64,000 bases of DNA from Pseudorhodobacter turbinis (GTDB taxonomy: Bacteria > Pseudomonadota > Alphaproteobacteria > Rhodobacterales > Rhodobacteraceae), in the NCBI RefSeq assembly GCF_005234135.1, contig NZ_CP039964.1, positions 62,001-126,000 on the forward strand, written 5' to 3'. The stretch's first letter is position 1. The number at the start of each line of letters is the position of its first letter. A program made the position numbers and the translations under genes. Under the pieces are notes generated by a model. It made no database searches and was not told where the DNA came from. It saw only the letters and a program-made list of their open reading frames with translations. This document shows positions 62,435-64,000 of this stretch, piece after piece.

Positions 62435-62550
62435 GTCATGTCCGTGGTAAGATGACCCGTATCGCCCGGAATTTCACCAACTTGTGCTGCGGCCGACGTG
62501 GCCGTCACAGTGACAAAACCCGCTATCTGCGAAATATTTTTCATTGGCAT
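62431..62550 (-). CDS. Small exported peptide upstream of the SHOCT gene (possible N-terminal part of it)
   Basis: This 39-residue frame (MPMKNISQIAGFVTVTATSA, AAQVGEIPGDTGHLTTDMT) has a good SD (AAGGAG) six bases upstream and a signal-peptide-like start cleaved after AAAQ. Its stop overlaps the SHOCT ATG (TGATG). An alternative reading of the junction gives YHGHDMMWGDS in frame with the SHOCT gene, so the two may once have been one secreted protein split by a second frameshift. Confidence 0.5.
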   Translation of the reverse strand: MPMKNISQIAGFVTVTATSAAAQVGEIPGDTGHLTTDMT

Positions 62551-62872
62551 CTAACGTCTCCTTGTTGCGGTATCCACTACCGTCATTGACAACGCTACCA
62601 GCAGGCCGCGTGACGTGCGGTGATCTAAATCAATGAAACGGCGACAATATGTCTTGGCTTAACAGTCAAGACATAGCTTCCAACGCTACCTTTGCATTGA
62701 CCTCAGGCGAGTGGCTCTTTCGTTTTGCCATTCAGGATCGCCCCTCTCGTTATGCGATCCACCCGAAACACTGGTCCAAATTTTCGCGACCACTGCTGTT
62801 GCAAACGTTCCGCACGGATCTAAATTCAAACTTATATGTAGACTTTTGAAATAGCAGGCAGGAAGGACTGAT
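62551..62872. other. Intergenic region between divergent envelope genes
   Basis: No coding gene is supported; a 66-codon frame at 62649-62849 has no SD and no recognisable product. It holds one perfect inverted repeat, listed separately. Confidence 0.5.
62648..62675. promoter_or_regulatory. Perfect 9-bp inverted repeat, candidate operator
   Basis: TATGTCTTG (62648-62656) and CAAGACATA (62667-62675) are separated by ten bases with no T run, so an operator is more likely than a terminator. It lies between the divergent SHOCT-region and dioxygenase-like genes. Confidence 0.5.
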
Positions 62873-63388
62873 ATGTCAGCTTCGATTTTGACCCGCAGAA
62901 TTTTAATTTCGACCGGTGGTGCAGCACTCTTGGTCGGTGGGGCTGGCCTAGCCTAACCGGCAAATGCGCAATCTTTCGCCCCGACAGCGACCATGCGCGG
63001 TGGGGCGAACAACTATCGTCCGGGCGCTCCAATCGTCGAAAGAATCGGTGGTGGTGGCTTCTGGACCACGGGCACAGTTCGGAGTGCGAGGGACGGTGCG
63101 CCACTCGCAGGTCGGCGCATTCAGGTCTGGGCACATACGACAGAAGGCAACGAACGGGACGAACGTTCGCACGGTGCGACGCTTACAGATGAAAATGGCA
63201 TGTTTCGTCTAGAAATGCCCCAGATTGTGCCTGCTTTCGGGCAACCGCATGGGCATTTGACCTATGATTCCGACTATGATTCCGACTATGATGACGGCGG
63301 CTTTGAAACAGTTTTTTTGTGGCCAGTCATGGCGGCTGCGTCTGACACCAGCCTCAATGTAGAGTTCGTTTTGCGTCCTGTCGGATGA
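62873..63388 (+). pseudogene. Exported intradiol-dioxygenase-like protein with in-frame TAA in the signal peptide
   Basis: ATG 62873 with a strong SD (AGGAAGG) opens a signal-like sequence (MSASILTRRILISTGGAALL, VGGAGLA) that meets TAA at codon 28. The same frame continues PANAQSFAPTATMRGGANNYRPG to 63388 without further stops. The rest resembles the beta-sandwich of intradiol ring-cleavage dioxygenases (TGTVRSARDGAPLAGRRIQVW, HGATLTDENGMFRLEMPQIVPAFGQPHGHL) but the iron ligands are not clear. It is probably a nonsense-mutated gene or a base-call error. Its stop overlaps the next start. Confidence 0.7.
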
Positions 63389-63966
63389 CTTTGCGCGGGG
63401 CGCTGATTTGGGGCGCACTTGCCCTCGCAGTTGCGATACCGTTGATTTCTGCTGCACAAAGCCCGCTTTTGCAATGGCGGGACCCTGTCTACATTGTTGC
63501 CGGGTTTTCAGGGATTATCGGGTTAGCGCTATTGCTTGTTCAGGCAGCATTGATCGCTGGTTTGCTTCCGGGTGTTCCGGGTCGGCGCCTGCATATCTGG
63601 GCCGGCGTAGGGTTGATTGTTGCGGTCGTTGTTCACGTCGCTGGTCTATGGATCACGAGCCCGCCTAACGTGATAGACGTGGTGCTGTTTCGCTCACCGA
63701 CACCGTTTTCCATTTGGGGTGCGGTGGCAATGTGGGCCGTTTTTACCGGGGGTTTACTTGCTGGCATCAGAAAGCGAATTGGCCCCCGAAGCTGGCGTTT
63801 AGGGCATAGCCTTGCTGCGATCGTTATGATTACCGGCACTGTCATTCATACATGGCGTATCCAAGGCGCGATGGAGGACCTCACGAAGGCGGGGCTATGC
63901 GTGATAGTTCTGGCCGCTGGCGCATGGGCGCTGCAACAACGAAGGGTCTGGCGGTTGTTACGCTGA
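63385..63966 (+). CDS. Ferric-reductase-like transmembrane protein
   Basis: This 193-residue integral membrane protein has about six hydrophobic segments. Histidines within helices (GRRLHIWAGVGLIVAVVVHVAGLW, SWRLGHSLAAIVMITGTVIHTW) are placed as in haem-binding ferric-reductase/YedZ-like domains, suggesting transmembrane electron transfer. The ATG overlaps the upstream stop (ATGA), so it was co-translated with the dioxygenase-like gene, perhaps as one redox unit. The partner is not in the window. Confidence 0.8.
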   Translation: MTLRGALIWGALALAVAIPLISAAQSPLLQWRDPVYIVAGFSGIIGLALLLVQAALIAGLLPGVPGRRLHIWAGVGLIVAVVVHVAGLWITSPPNVIDVVLFRSPTPFSIWGAVAMWAVFTGGLLAGIRKRIGPRSWRLGHSLAAIVMITGTVIHTWRIQGAMEDLTKAGLCVIVLAAGAWALQQRRVWRLLR

Positions 63967-64000
63967 CGGCCCGTTGTGCCGCGCGGACTTTTGGGCAAGG

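Noticed and set aside
62735-62765. GGATCGC ... GCGATCC around CCCCTCTCG as a fifteenth palindromic insert
   Set aside because: Only a CCTCTCG-like string matches; the second arm is absent and the dyad lies outside rather than inside the arms.
62649-62849. Small plus-strand gene MSWLNSQDIAS
   Set aside because: Its start lies inside a perfect inverted repeat, there is no SD, and the composition is not protein-like.

Overview
The window looks like a chromosome or large replicon of a Roseobacter-clade alphaproteobacterium (Rhodobacterales). This is inferred from protein family resemblance, such as the SapC protein, the GNAT/GreA-like fusion, the LeuB type and IS66/IS256/IS5 types common in that group. 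The density of broken insertion sequences would fit an IS-rich, Octadecabacter-like genome, but the species cannot be fixed from sequence alone.

Layout. 1-849: end of an oligopeptide ABC ATPase. 886-2122 (minus): a VpsT/CsgD-like LuxR regulator overlapping a small HEPN-like gene. 2786-12242: a type I secretion operon with a hyperacidic low-complexity protein, a 773-residue probable substrate, an ABC exporter and an HlyD-type adaptor. 12380-16975: an IS graveyard in which an IS66 element is nested inside an IS6-type element. 17004-29137: a catabolic and uptake island with an M20 deacylase, a PAS-LuxR regulator, an aldehyde dehydrogenase, a LeuB-like dehydrogenase, a LysR regulator, a 3-hydroxyisobutyrate-dehydrogenase-like enzyme and a five-gene peptide-type ABC importer. 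29454-35414: broken IS3, IS110, IS3, IS256 and IS5 elements around a GNAT/GreA-like fusion gene. 35808-61016: a two-partner secretion operon with SapC-like protein, a periplasmic protein, a 22-kb filamentous adhesin (TpsA) and its TpsB transporter. 61029-62105: a broken IS21. 62200-63966: small envelope genes, two of them broken.

Two systems stand out. First, 14 copies of a short palindromic insert (usually 41 bp) have conserved arms (about GTTGCCCGGCAGG and CCGAGAGGGG) and a hairpin core that differs from copy to copy. Every copy seen lies inside a transposase or IS accessory reading frame (IS6, IS66 tnpA/tnpB/tnpC, two IS3, IS256, IS5, IS21). None was found in the roughly 50 kb of other DNA. 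All inserts whose length could be reconstructed (35, 37, 41 or 43 bp) shift the reading frame, and four sit next to codons of probable catalytic aspartates. This may be an undescribed mobile palindrome or a transposon-silencing process.

Second, the giant adhesin gene contains three perfect 1227-bp tandem repeats plus a partial fourth. It is broken only by two 1-base losses in G tracts; restoring them gives one frame of 7330 codons. A textbook intrinsic-terminator hairpin also lies inside its codons 17-25. The secretion operons at 2.8-12.2 kb and 35.8-61.0 kb both point to a surface-attachment lifestyle.
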